From: Acidobacteriota bacterium
GTDB taxonomy: Bacteria > Acidobacteriota > Terriglobia > Terriglobales > Acidobacteriaceae
DNA length: 11,845 nucleotides
Assembly (NCBI GenBank): GCA_003224785.1
Contig: QHZV01000274.1
Coordinates: 1-11,845 of the forward strand
Reading direction: 5' to 3'
Every line of letters starts with the position of its first letter. Positions within the stretch are counted from its first letter, which is position 1. Made by a program: the position numbers and the translations under genes. The notes beneath the pieces were generated by a model, which saw nothing but the letters and a program-made list of their open reading frames with translations, was not told the origin of the DNA and did not search any database. Below are positions 1-7,720 of this stretch, in pieces.

Positions 1-689
1 GCATTCACAAGATTGGTCATAGCGGCGCTGGATTTGCTTTCGACAACGAAGGGCCGCGCCATGAAGTTCTGTTGCGGCGCTTCAGGCTTGGGTCCCGCCT
101 GATTACGAACTCCGAGTTCCTGGAGTTCATGAATGATGGAGGTTATCGTCGGCCGGAACTGTGGCTCTCAGATGGTTGGGATACGGTTTGTTCGCAAGGC
201 TGGCACTCGCCCTTGTATTGGGCCGAAGACGATGGTCGGTGGTTTGAGTTCACGCTGGCGGGGATGAAGGAACTCGATCCCAACGGACCGGTTTGCCACG
301 TCAGCTATTACGAAGCAGACGCATACGCACGCTGGAGTGGCGTCCGTCTGCCGAGGGAAGATGAATGGGAAGTTGCCGCTGCTCAGGATCCTTCAACCGG
401 AACATTGTTGGAAAGCCGACGCCTGCATCCCACGCCTACCCATGGCATCGGACTACAGCAGGTCTTTGGCGATGTATGGGAGTGGACATCGAGCGCATAC
501 GAGGCGTATCCAGGCTTCGAGCCAGCTGCGGGACTCATTGGTGAATACAACGGAAAGTTCATGTGTAACCAGTTCGTGCTGCGCGGCGGCTCTTGCGCCA
601 CGCCCTCCAGCCACATTCGCGCTTCGTATCGTAATTTCTTCCCACCCCACGCGCGCTGGCAATTCAGCGGTATAAGGTTGGCCAAATGA
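1..689 (+). CDS. egtB: Hercynine oxygenase EgtB, C-terminal part (5' end outside window)
   Basis: The reading frame is open from the first complete codon at position 3 to TGA at 687-689, so the gene starts upstream of the window and only about 228 C-terminal residues are visible. They form the FGE-sulfatase-like domain of Egt[11 protein letters not shown] near the left edge, then [73 protein letters not shown] and a final [18 protein letters not shown]. In this family EgtB is a cytoplasmic non-haem iron enzyme that couples hercynine, a thiol (cysteine or gamma-glutamylcysteine) and O2 to give the sulfoxide precursor of ergothioneine. The DinB-like half carrying the iron-binding histidines would lie before the window and cannot be checked. 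A TTG at 72 is an internal codon, not the start. The stop overlaps the egtD start (ATGA), which implies translational coupling. Confidence 0.93.
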   Translation, partial: IHKIGHSGAGFAFDNEGPRHEVLLRRFRLGSRLITNSEFLEFMNDGGYRRPELWLSDGWDTVCSQGWHSPLYWAEDDGRWFEFTLAGMKELDPNGPVCHVSYYEADAYARWSGVRLPREDEWEVAAAQDPSTGTLLESRRLHPTPTHGIGLQQVFGDVWEWTSSAYEAYPGFEPAAGLIGEYNGKFMCNQFVLRGGSCATPSSHIRASYRNFFPPHARWQFSGIRLAK

Positions 690-1639
690 TCGCACGCGCG
701 CAAGTTGCAGTTCCGGAATATGCAGACGAGGTCGTCCGGGGGCTTACCTCCGCTCACAAAACTCTGCCCTGCAAGTTGTTCTACGACGACCGCGGCTCGG
801 CCATATTTGAGGAGATTACCCGCTTGCCCGAGTATTATCCGACGCGGACAGAATTGGAGATTCTGCGGGACCGGTCGCGCGAGATTGCGCAGGCAGTGGG
901 TTCTCCGGTGTCAGTCGTCGAGTTGGGAGCTGGAACGGCCACGAAAACCGGCACCTTATTGAGCGCCTTCACCCAACGCCAAATGCGATTGAAGTATTTT
1001 CCCGTAGATATTTCGCCTGCCGCTCTCGACGATGCGAAAAGAAGGATCAAGCAGGAATGTCCACTTGCCGTGGTGAAGCCGGTCGTAGCCGATTTCGCCT
1101 ACGGATTCTCTTTTCTAAGAGACATTCCAAACCGCAAAGTGATTTTGTATCTCGGATCAAGTATTGGAAATTTCGATTGGAGCGACGCGACAACCATGCT
1201 TCGGAACGTGCGCGAGCAATTGTCCTCAGGCGACGCATTACTTCTTGGCACGGATATGGTGAAAGGCGCGGAATTCCTGGTTCCTGCTTACGATGACTCG
1301 CGAGGCATTACCTCTGAGTTCAATAAGAATATTCTGGTGCGACTCAATCGCGAGTTTGGCGGCGATTTCAACTTGTCCGCATTTCGACACATCGCCGAGT
1401 GGAGTCCGTCGCGTTCGCGGATGGAAATCTTTCTGGAGAGCTTGCGAACTCAATCAGTGAGTTTAAAGAGTTTGGGACTGACAATAAGATTTGCCAACGG
1501 TGAGCGCATTCACACCGAAAACAGTTATAAGTACACGACGGAAATGGTTGAACAAATGCTTTGTGTCTCCGGATTCAAATTGGAGCGGAGTTGGTTCGAC
1601 CGCCGCAGATGGTTCGGATTGCATTTGGCACGGGCTTAG
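686..1639 (+). CDS. egtD: Histidine N-alpha-methyltransferase EgtD
   Basis: This 317-residue protein has the normal length of the family. EgtD uses three S-adenosylmethionine molecules to trimethylate histidine to hercynine, the first step of ergothioneine synthesis in the cytoplasm. Visible motifs in order: [20 protein letters not shown] (residues 32-51), the SAM loop [11 protein letters not shown] (78-88), [17 protein letters not shown] (N162 matches the histidine-binding Asn of characterised EgtD), AYDDSRG (Y202) and [13 protein letters not shown] (E278 and S280 match known substrate-binding residues). The residue matches rest on recalled homology with mycobacterial EgtD. The ATG at 686 overlaps the egtB stop, so the two genes form an egtB-egtD operon. 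No glutamine amidotransferase (egtC) or lyase (egtE) gene follows in the window. The frame is undamaged, unlike several genes downstream. Confidence 0.96.
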   Translation: MIARAQVAVPEYADEVVRGLTSAHKTLPCKLFYDDRGSAIFEEITRLPEYYPTRTELEILRDRSREIAQAVGSPVSVVELGAGTATKTGTLLSAFTQRQMRLKYFPVDISPAALDDAKRRIKQECPLAVVKPVVADFAYGFSFLRDIPNRKVILYLGSSIGNFDWSDATTMLRNVREQLSSGDALLLGTDMVKGAEFLVPAYDDSRGITSEFNKNILVRLNREFGGDFNLSAFRHIAEWSPSRSRMEIFLESLRTQSVSLKSLGLTIRFANGERIHTENSYKYTTEMVEQMLCVSGFKLERSWFDRRRWFGLHLARA

Positions 1640-1685
1640 GCACACCCGGCTCATTGCGCTGAATAAACCCAAGACATCCAAGTGT

Positions 1686-1738
1686 GGGGACAACCGCCCT
1701 CGGCCGTCCAGCCGGCACAGCCGAAGGTGGCTGTCCCC
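1686..1738. repeat. Imperfect palindromic intergenic repeat
   Basis: GGGGACAACCGCCCTCGGC on the left pairs with GCCGAAGGTGGCTGTCCCC on the right (16 of 19 positions complementary), around a loop with its own GC-rich CGTCCAGCCGGC. It lies in the 171-base spacer between egtD and the glycosyltransferase gene. Its shape, size and GC content resemble REP-like dispersed repeats of acidobacterial genomes. It could also help end egtBD transcription, although no T-run follows. The copy number in the genome cannot be seen here. Confidence 0.7.
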
Positions 1739-1810
1739 GATTCTTACAGGCTCTCGATATAGAATTTCCTCCAGCCTGATGCCACAACCAAATCCAGGTT
1801 CCCCGATCTA

Positions 1811-2671
1811 ATGACTGAACCTCGCCCTGCGTCAGTCATTGTCGGCACTTACAACGATGCCAGCATCATCGAAACCACATTAGCGGCACTCGCGGTACAA
1901 AGCCTTTCTGATTTCGAACTGGTGCTCGCTGATGACGGATCCGATCAGGATCACGCGCCGATCCTAGCGAAATGGGCGCCACGTTTTGCTCGTGGAATTC
2001 AGCACATCACGCAGGAGAAAAGCGGCTTTCGCAAGGCGCGGGTGCTCAACCGTGCCGTTCTAGCGGCCCGATTTGATCCACTCATTGTGATGGATATGGA
2101 TTGCCTGCCGCATCGCGATTTCGTGCGCAACCACGTTGCTTATGTTGAACCCGGCACCGCGATTACCGGCCGCAGGACACATGTGAGCCGCGAGATCGTC
2201 CCCAGCCCAGAAAAGATTCTTGAAAGCGGCTTAGGATTCGGTCCGGCATCACTGGTGCGCATTTGGTTGAGCGGCAAAGCACGGATCATCGAGCACGGTT
2301 TCGTATCCCCCATTCTTTACGAGTCGCATAATCTGCGTCTGCACGGCAGCAATTTCTCAGTCTGTCGCAAGGACATTCTTGCGGTAAATGGCTGGAATGA
2401 AGAATTTGAAGGCTGGGGCGATGAAGATTCCGATCTCGGGCTGCGATTGCAGCACAGCGGTGTCCGGATTCGAAATTTGCGCAATAAGGTGATTCCATTT
2501 CACTGAATGCATGATCAGCTGCCATCGGTCAACCCGAAGAACGATGCTTTACTCGACCGCACAAAGAGGGAGCGGCTCGTGCGATCTCCCCTGGGGCTGG
2601 CCGAGAGCAGAAGCGAGGATTTCAAATTGCTACGTTACGGTTCGGCTTTGGAGAACTCTGTGCGAGCCTGA
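1811..2671 (+). pseudogene. Family 2 glycosyltransferase, interrupted by an in-frame TGA
   Basis: The open part, ATG 1811 to TGA 2504-2506, encodes 231 residues of a GT-A fold glycosyltransferase (GT2, with the galactosyltransferase-like C-terminal motif). It would transfer a sugar from a nucleotide sugar to a surface glycan or lipid acceptor on the cytoplasmic side. Motifs: SVIVGTYND (8-16), LADDGSDQD (39-47), KSGFRKARVLNRAV (70-83), the metal-binding MDMDC with DxD at 95-97, and GWNEEFEGWGDEDSDL with GWGDED at 201-206. After the TGA the same frame stays open for 54 more codons to TGA 2669-2671, giving MHDQLPSVNPKNDALLDRT then RLVRSPLGLAES. This matches the usual FH-x-x-H ... N-x-x-LL ... 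GL tail of the family. The gene therefore appears to have been about 286 residues, with one nonsense change (or a sequencing error). The catalytic motifs survive in the short product. No clear ribosome binding site precedes the ATG. Confidence 0.8.
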
Positions 2672-2674
2672 TCT

Positions 2675-4111
2675 GTGCGCCTCAACCCGTCGAGCAGAAT
2701 GCTGTATCCTTGCGCGGTGCAGGAATCGTTTCGCCGACAATCATTGGGGCGGCAATCATTGGGGCGACAATCATTGAGGCGATCTCCTGCAACTCCTCTC
2801 TACGTCGGCCTTTTGATCACATTGGCTGCGGTGGTGGCGTACTCGGCTTACGTTACCAACCGGATCGGCAGCCTGCGTCGGCTGCAGAACAATTTGATCG
2901 ACCGCAACCGCAAGGACTCGCTTCAGCTACTGCGGATTCAGAATGAATTGAATTCCATCGGCATGTCTATGCGAGACATGCTCGACACAAGCGCGCTGGA
3001 GCAGGGAGAGCGCTATCCACTGACCGCCTGGCGTCCACAATTTGAGCGCATGCGGGCCGATCTCGACGATGCCTTTCAGCGCGAAAAGCAAGTCTCACCG
3101 CAGGGCAGGACCGGAGATCAGCAGCGCTATTTAGAAAGTTCGCTCGTGCAATTTTGGGATGCGGTCGGCCGCACCTTCGACTTGGCTGCAGGTGGCAAGG
3201 AAGCTGAGGCGCGCGAGCAGATCAGGATTTCGTTGCAGGCGCGGTTGGCTGCACTGAGTACCGCCGTGGCGCGACTGCTCGTGCAGAACAATGAAAGTGA
3301 AGAGCGGGCTGCGGCTCAAGTCACCCAAATCTACGCGCGTGTGCAGCGCCAGGCCTACATTTTTGTGACGGGAATACTCCTCGCTATTATTCTGACCAGT
3401 CTCTACCTGATCCGGTCGAATCGGCTGCTGTTCAATCAATTGGCGGCGCTTTCGGCGCAACGCAGCGATTTGGCCCAGAAATTGATCTCAACTCAGGAGT
3501 CCACGCTTCGCCACATTTCTCGCGAACTGCACGACGACTTCGGGCAGATCCTTACCGCTATGGGTGCGATGTTAGGTCGCGCTCGCAACCAGGTGGAGGA
3601 AGGATCGCAGCTACGCGCCGACCTGCTCGAGGTTCGCGAGATTGCTCAGAGTACGCTGGATAAAGTCCGCAGTCTTTCGCAGGCGCTGCATCCGGTGATG
3701 CTGGAAGAAGCCGGCCTTGAGCAGACGATCGAATGGTATTTGCCCGTGGTGGAAAGGCAGACGGGAATTGGCATATCCTACGAGAAATCTGGAACGCCGT
3801 TTGCGGTCAATGGAAGCGCGGCGGTCCACGTCTATCGCGTTTTGCAAGAAGCTCTGAATAATGTTGCGCGTCACTCGGGCGCGAATAAGGCCTGGGTGCG
3901 GCTGAGGTTTACTCCTGAGCAGTTGCGGCTCGAAGTCGAGGACCATGGGACCGGTTTCTGAGAAGCCCGTCCTCGGCAAGGAATTGGCCTGGTCGCGATG
4001 CGTGAGCGTGCCGAACTGCTGGGCGGGACGATAACATTCGATCATCCCGCGGAGGGCGGTACGGTGCTGCGGATGACTGTTCCTCGGCAAATATTGGAGC
4101 CACATGCCTGA
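2675..4111 (+). pseudogene. Membrane sensor histidine kinase (HisKA_3 / NarL-type), interrupted by an in-frame TGA
   Basis: The frame from GTG 2675 gives 428 residues to TGA 3959-3961, then continues in the same frame for 49 codons to TGA 4109-4111. N-terminal cytoplasmic tail; TM1 about 41-60; periplasmic helical sensor about 61-226; TM2 about 227-247; phosphoacceptor HisKA_3 domain with ISRELHDDFGQILT, His286; HATPase N box LQEALNNVARHSG (390-402); G1 box VEDHGTGF (421-428). The stop falls directly after G1. Beyond it lie RQGIGLVAMRERAELLGG (the G2 box) and GGTVLRMTVP, the normal end of the ATPase domain. Without them the kinase should not bind ATP properly. The real end overlaps the response regulator start by 8 bases (ATGCCTGA), showing that the long version is ancestral. 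GTG 2675, ATG 2699 and GTG 2717 are all possible starts, none with a strong ribosome binding site. No direct ligand clue is visible. Confidence 0.85.
2735..2779 (+). repeat. Three-copy 15-bp tandem repeat in the 5' part of the kinase gene
   Basis: Three adjacent units read CGACAATCATTGGGG, CGGCAATCATTGGGG and CGACAATCATTGAGG. In the kinase frame they encode RQSLG, RQSLG and RQSLR, just before the first membrane segment. Unit length is a multiple of three, so changes in copy number would lengthen or shorten the cytoplasmic tail without shifting the frame. If translation starts later, the repeat would instead sit in the leader. Confidence 0.9.
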
Positions 4112-4736
4112 AGAAAAAATTTCGGTGCTGCTGGTCGATGACCACAGTCTGGTGCGTCGCGGCTTCCGGCGAATGCTGGAGGATGAAGCCGATATCAACG
4201 TGGTTGGCGAGGCGGCTGATGGCGAAGAAGCCATCAACCTGGTGCGTTCGCTCGCACCTCGCGTCATTGTGATGGACTGTGCGCTACCCGGAATTAATGG
4301 TCTGCAGGCGACGCGAAAGATCCTGCAAATGGCCCCGGATACGCTAGTGCTGATGCTTAGCATGCACACCGAGGAAACCTGGGTGCGGCAAGCGCTCGAT
4401 GCAGGCGCGCGAGGTTACGTACTCAAGAACGCGATGGACTTGGAATTGGGCTCCGCCATTCGTCGCATCGTAAACGGTGAGACGGTGCTCGATGGACAGA
4501 TCTCGATGCAGGAATCGCTCAAGGGCGAGCGCAACTCCGGGCTAACGCGCCGCGAAGTCGAAATCCTCCAACTCATCTGCGACGGCAAGTCGAACAAGGA
4601 AATAGCGGCGCAGCTTGAACTAAGCGCCAACACAGTAGCAGTCCATCGTGCCAACATCATGGATGCGCTGGGAATTCATAAGACGGCGGAACTCGTCGTT
4701 TATGCCATCCGCAACGGCCTGGTGAACGTTCCGTGA
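4104..4736 (+). CDS. NarL/FixJ-family response regulator
   Basis: This is a complete 210-residue two-domain regulator. The receiver domain (about 5-120) shows VLLVDDHSLVRRGF with acidic pair D12/D13, the phosphorylation site VIVMDCALPGING (D58), S86 and K108 (YVLKNA). The LuxR-type helix-turn-helix (about 145-208) reads LTRREVEILQLI, GKSNKEIAAQLELSANTVAV and HRANIMDALGIHKTAELVVY. It should bind DNA when phosphorylated by the kinase just upstream, whose ancestral stop overlaps this start by 8 bases. Its own stop overlaps the GTG of the FG-GAP gene (GTGA), so all three are probably translated from one message. The frame is undamaged, although its partner kinase is interrupted; if that stop is real, the regulator would be an orphan or be served by another kinase. 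Targets are unknown. Confidence 0.95.
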   Translation: MPEEKISVLLVDDHSLVRRGFRRMLEDEADINVVGEAADGEEAINLVRSLAPRVIVMDCALPGINGLQATRKILQMAPDTLVLMLSMHTEETWVRQALDAGARGYVLKNAMDLELGSAIRRIVNGETVLDGQISMQESLKGERNSGLTRREVEILQLICDGKSNKEIAAQLELSANTVAVHRANIMDALGIHKTAELVVYAIRNGLVNVP

Positions 4737-6316
4737 ACCGGCGCGATTTCGTCTCAGGCACGACAGCAGGATTGATCGGGAGCGCGATAAGTCCTCAACG
4801 AATTTGGGCTGCCGCTTCGCCCCTCGGCTTCCATTTCACCGACGTGACCGCTGCCGCCGGAATAAATTTCATGCATAACAATGGAGCGTACGGGGGCAAG
4901 CTGCTTCCGGAAACGCTTGGCGCCGGTTGCGCGTTTCTCGATTACGACAACGATGGCTGGCAGGACATTTTGCTGGTGAACAGCGCCGATTGGCCCGGCC
5001 ACACGCGTCAACGTTCGACTCTCAAGCTCTACCGTAACAATCGCAACGGCACCTTTACCGATGTGACTCATGCCTCCGGGCTCGAACTCGAGATGTACGG
5101 CATGGGCGTGGCGGTTGGCGATTACAACAACGACGGGTTTCCTGACATCCTGGACAAATTCGAGCGGGATGGGAAAGCGGCAGGCCTTCAGCACCTCGGC
5201 GCTTTGGTTCGACTACGACCGCGACGGCTTGCTCGATTTATTCGTTTGCAATTACGTGAAGTGGGCGCCCGAGCACGATGTCTTTTGCAGCCTTGATGGC
5301 AAGCACAAATCCTATTGCACGCCCGAAGCCTACGTTGGGCAGACTTGTTGGCTGTTTCACAATCGGGGGAATGGCACTTTCGAAGATGTAACCGCATCGA
5401 GCGGCATTTTCGACAGCAGTTCGAAGTCTCTTGGCGTCGCCATGCTCGATTACGACCACGATGGCTGGCCCGATCTGCTGGTCGCCAATGACAAGCAGCC
5501 GAACAAGCTTTATCGCAATCAGCGGAATGGCACATTTAAGGATGTGGCTGTAGAAACCGGAATTGCTTTCAGCGCCGATGGCAAGGCGCGGGCCGGCCGG
5601 GGGGTTGATGTCGGAGACTTCGACAACTCTGGTCGTCCCGGAATTGCGATCACCAATTTCGATAACGAAATGATCGGGTTGTATCGCACTGACGCCAGCG
5701 GCAACTTCTCAGATATTGCCGTGCAGAGCGGCATTGGACTGCCTTCGAAAACGACGCTTGGCTTTGGCTGCGCCTTTGCTGATTATGATCTTGACGGCTC
5801 CCTGGATTTGATCGCTGTCAATGGACACATTGATGACACGGTCCGCAACATCCGCAATGTTGGGTATGCGCAGCCGCCGCAATTATTTCTGAACAATGGA
5901 AAAGGAAATTTCCGCGAGGCAGGCGGCGAGGTTGGTGGCGGTTTCAGCGCCCCTAAAGTTGGACGTGGCTTAGCTGTTGGCGATTTTCCGCATATCTTTT
6001 TCGCAACGATCAGACTGCCGGAAACCACAGCATTCGTTTCAAACTCGTCGGAACGAAATCGAACCGGGACGCGATTGGCGCGCAGGTAAAAATCTTCATG
6101 CAAGGGTCGATGCAAACGCGCCTGGGGCGCAGCGGCTCGAGCTATTTGTCACAATCCGAGCTCCCGGTCACGTTCGGATTGGGAAAGCGGGACAAAATTG
6201 AGCGCGTCGTGATTGATTGGCCGAGCGGTCGGACGGAAGAATTCAAGGAGCTTGCGGCCGGAAAAACCTACGAAGTGACCGAGAGCAAAGGAATTAAGCC
6301 AGGTGCGGGATTCTAG
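4733..6316 (+). pseudogene. Exported FG-GAP/VCBS repeat protein with UnbV/ASPIC C-terminus (CRTAC1-like), broken by two frame-shifting deletions
   Basis: Three frame segments form one protein. Segment 1 (GTG 4733 to about 5150) begins with a Tat signal MNRRDFVSGTTAGLIG, followed by FG-GAP calcium motifs LDYDNDGWQDI and GDYNNDGFPDI. Segment 2 (about 5154 to 5987, a different frame) continues with TNSSGMGKRQAFSTSALW, FDYDRDGLLDLF, LDYDHDGWPDLL, a degenerate DFDNSGRPGI and ADYDLDGSLDLI. Segment 3 (about 5990 to TAG 6314-6316, back in the first frame) reads AYLFRNDQTAGNHSIRFKL, then the ASPIC domain with SNRDAIGAQV, GSSYLSQSE, FGLGK and VIDWPSGR. At each junction the expected linking residues are absent (a LFRNxGxGTFxDV stretch, then a DNDGDLDxL stretch), so these look like short deletions rather than single-base slips. 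The product would be a periplasmic or surface beta-propeller of unknown ligand. It is coupled to the response regulator (GTGA). Confidence 0.87.
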
Positions 6317-6422
6317 TATTTTTGCGCTATTGCGCCCAGCTCGTCATTGACGGAATATACGGCCAACGTCCTCATACTTAGTGGCCACCTCCGGCCTGAC
6401 AACTTGAGGAGTTCAACCCACG

Positions 6423-6459
6423 AATCCAAAGCCGCCTGAAAGGGCGGCTTCGGATTTTT
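6423..6459 (+). terminator. Rho-independent terminator after the kinase/regulator/FG-GAP operon
   Basis: AATCCAAAGCCGCC pairs with GGCGGCTTCGGATT (13 of 14 positions) around a six-base loop TGAAAG and ends in a run of five T. It lies about 110 bases after the FG-GAP stop and just before the promoter of the next gene, which is where an operon end is expected. Confidence 0.85.
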
Positions 6460-6482
6460 AGCCGAAAGTTCCTCGCCGCTGG

Positions 6483-6509
6483 TTGCGCAATCCGAGTCGT
6501 GCGTATAAT
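6483..6509 (+). promoter_or_regulatory. Putative sigma-70-type promoter of the isomerase gene
   Basis: A perfect TATAAT at 6504-6509 has TTGCGC at 6483-6488 upstream with a 15-base spacer, slightly short of the ideal 17. It follows the terminator and precedes the ATG at 6543 by 33 bases, so transcription would start near 6516 with a short leader. The position makes it credible; the weak -35 and short spacer lower confidence. Confidence 0.55.
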
Positions 6510-6542
6510 GTTCGATTCCTGCACTCCATGTCGAGGGACCCA

Positions 6543-7667
6543 ATGTCGAATTCCGATCCTCTCTCTCCAACGCGCAGAAATTTCCTGGCAACTACGGGCG
6601 GAGTCATTGCTGGAGCGGTCGCCGCTCCATCCGTTCTTTCCGCGGCGGCTCCGCAATCCGAAGGCGCACCGATGCACACGCCTGGCTCGCGACGAAAGAT
6701 ACCAATTGGTGTTTTTGATCCCGCATTCCCCGATCTCACGCTCGATCAATTGGTGGAGAAATACGAAAGCATGGGCGTGGAAGCAGCAGAGATCGGCACC
6801 GGCGGATATCCGAACAACAAGCATTGCCCACTCGACGACCTGCTCGCTGATCCGGCAAAGATGCGCGCCTGGCAAAAGAAATTTGCAGATCACAACATTC
6901 AGATTGCAGTCTTGAGCTGTCATGGGAATCCCGTCTCTCCGGACAAGACCGTAGCGCAACGCGACGATGAGACCTTCCGCAAGACGGTGCAATTGGCCGA
7001 GCGCATTGGGGTAAAGGTGATTGTCGGATTCTCCGGTTGCCCCGGTGGGAATCCCACGGACACTAATCCGAATTGGATTACCTATCGTTGGCCACCGGAA
7101 TACGCGGCCGCGCTTGATTGGCAATGGAAAGAGAGGCTGGTTCCGTACTGGAAGCAGGCGACGAAATTTGCGCGGGAGCATGGAGTGCATCGAATCGCGC
7201 TCGAGATGCACCCGAATTTCTGCGTGTACAATCCGCTCACGCTGCTCAAGCTGCGCGATGCCGTTGGCGAGGAAATTGGCGCCAACAACGACCTGAGTCA
7301 TCTGTTCTGGCAGGGATGCGATCCGGTTGAAGTCATCCACATGCTCGGCAAGCAGGGCGCGATTTATCACGCGCACATGAAAGACACGGTGCTTTATCCA
7401 GATAAGGTCGGCAAGTACGGGGTGCTCAACTTCGTATTTGAAAAGCAGGATTTGAAGGTCGCGTCAGACGCCTTCCGCGCAGTGGGATATGGGCACAGCG
7501 CCAGCGTCTGGAAATCCATTGTGCAGGCCTATATGGACGTGGGCTACGAAGGAATCCTGAGCGTGGAAAATGAAGACCCGATTCTGTCGGGCGAAGTCGG
7601 CGTGCAGCGCGCGTTATACGTGCTGAAAAATGTTAGAGAAGAGTTGCTGACGGAGCAGGTGGCGTAA
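6543..7667 (+). CDS. Tat-exported sugar phosphate isomerase/epimerase-like TIM-barrel protein
   Basis: This intact 374-residue protein belongs to the xylose isomerase-like TIM-barrel superfamily (AP_endonuc_2). I start it at ATG 6543 because AGGGA (6534-6538) sits just upstream; in-frame ATGs lie earlier at 6528 and, less plausibly, further upstream. The N-terminus has a twin-arginine signal: TRRNFLATTGG (10-20), a hydrophobic run and an alanine-rich cleavage region near residue 36. Barrel landmarks: IGVFDPAFPDLTLDQLVEKY, AEIGTGGYP, VLSCHGNPV, FSGCPGGNPTDTNPNW, IALEMHPNFCVYNP, NNDLSHLFWQG, YHAHMKDTV and GILSVENEDPI. E221, D250, H277 and E342 are likely metal ligands by analogy with the family. 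The reaction is unknown. Export and the nearby GMC dehydrogenase suggest isomerisation or epimerisation of a sugar or keto-sugar in the periplasm. The following gene is of the same fold. Confidence 0.9.
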   Translation: MSNSDPLSPTRRNFLATTGGVIAGAVAAPSVLSAAAPQSEGAPMHTPGSRRKIPIGVFDPAFPDLTLDQLVEKYESMGVEAAEIGTGGYPNNKHCPLDDLLADPAKMRAWQKKFADHNIQIAVLSCHGNPVSPDKTVAQRDDETFRKTVQLAERIGVKVIVGFSGCPGGNPTDTNPNWITYRWPPEYAAALDWQWKERLVPYWKQATKFAREHGVHRIALEMHPNFCVYNPLTLLKLRDAVGEEIGANNDLSHLFWQGCDPVEVIHMLGKQGAIYHAHMKDTVLYPDKVGKYGVLNFVFEKQDLKVASDAFRAVGYGHSASVWKSIVQAYMDVGYEGILSVENEDPILSGEVGVQRALYVLKNVREELLTEQVA

Positions 7668-7676
7668 CTCGATGTG

Positions 7677-7715
7677 GACGGGCCAGGAAGCCCGTCTTCC
7701 CAGGAGTTCAGGAGG
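7677..7715 (+). promoter_or_regulatory. Intergenic hairpin and strong ribosome binding site before the second isomerase gene
   Basis: GACGGGC (7677-7683) pairs perfectly with GCCCGTC (7690-7696) around CAGGAA. No T-run follows, so this is a weak terminator or an mRNA processing or stability hairpin. AGGAGG (7710-7715) then lies five bases before GTG 7721, an ideal Shine-Dalgarno site that fixes that unusual start codon. Confidence 0.7.
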
Positions 7716-7720
7716 CTAAC

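Noticed and set aside
1735..1763. A promoter with TATAGA at 1758-1763 before the glycosyltransferase gene
   Set aside because: No -35-like hexamer lies at a usable distance, and the -10 match is only moderate.
2511..2777. An 88-codon plus-strand ORF between glycosyltransferase and kinase
   Set aside because: It is out of frame with both; the region is better explained by the glycosyltransferase tail and the kinase start.
2735..2779. CRISPR-like array
   Set aside because: The units are 15 bases with no spacers, so it is a simple tandem repeat.
2504..3961. TGA recoding (alternative code, or selenocysteine) at the two in-frame TGAs
   Set aside because: TGA is the normal stop of egtB, the response regulator and the hydrolase here. 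The two sites are not places where selenocysteine is known in these families, and I see no convincing SECIS-like stem-loop just downstream.
3611..4369. A 252-codon minus-strand ORF
   Set aside because: It is antisense to the kinase and regulator, with low-complexity Ser/Arg-rich translation typical of a shadow frame.
6378..7376. A 332-codon minus-strand ORF
   Set aside because: It is antisense to the well-supported isomerase gene and crosses the terminator and promoter; its translation shows no recognisable domain.
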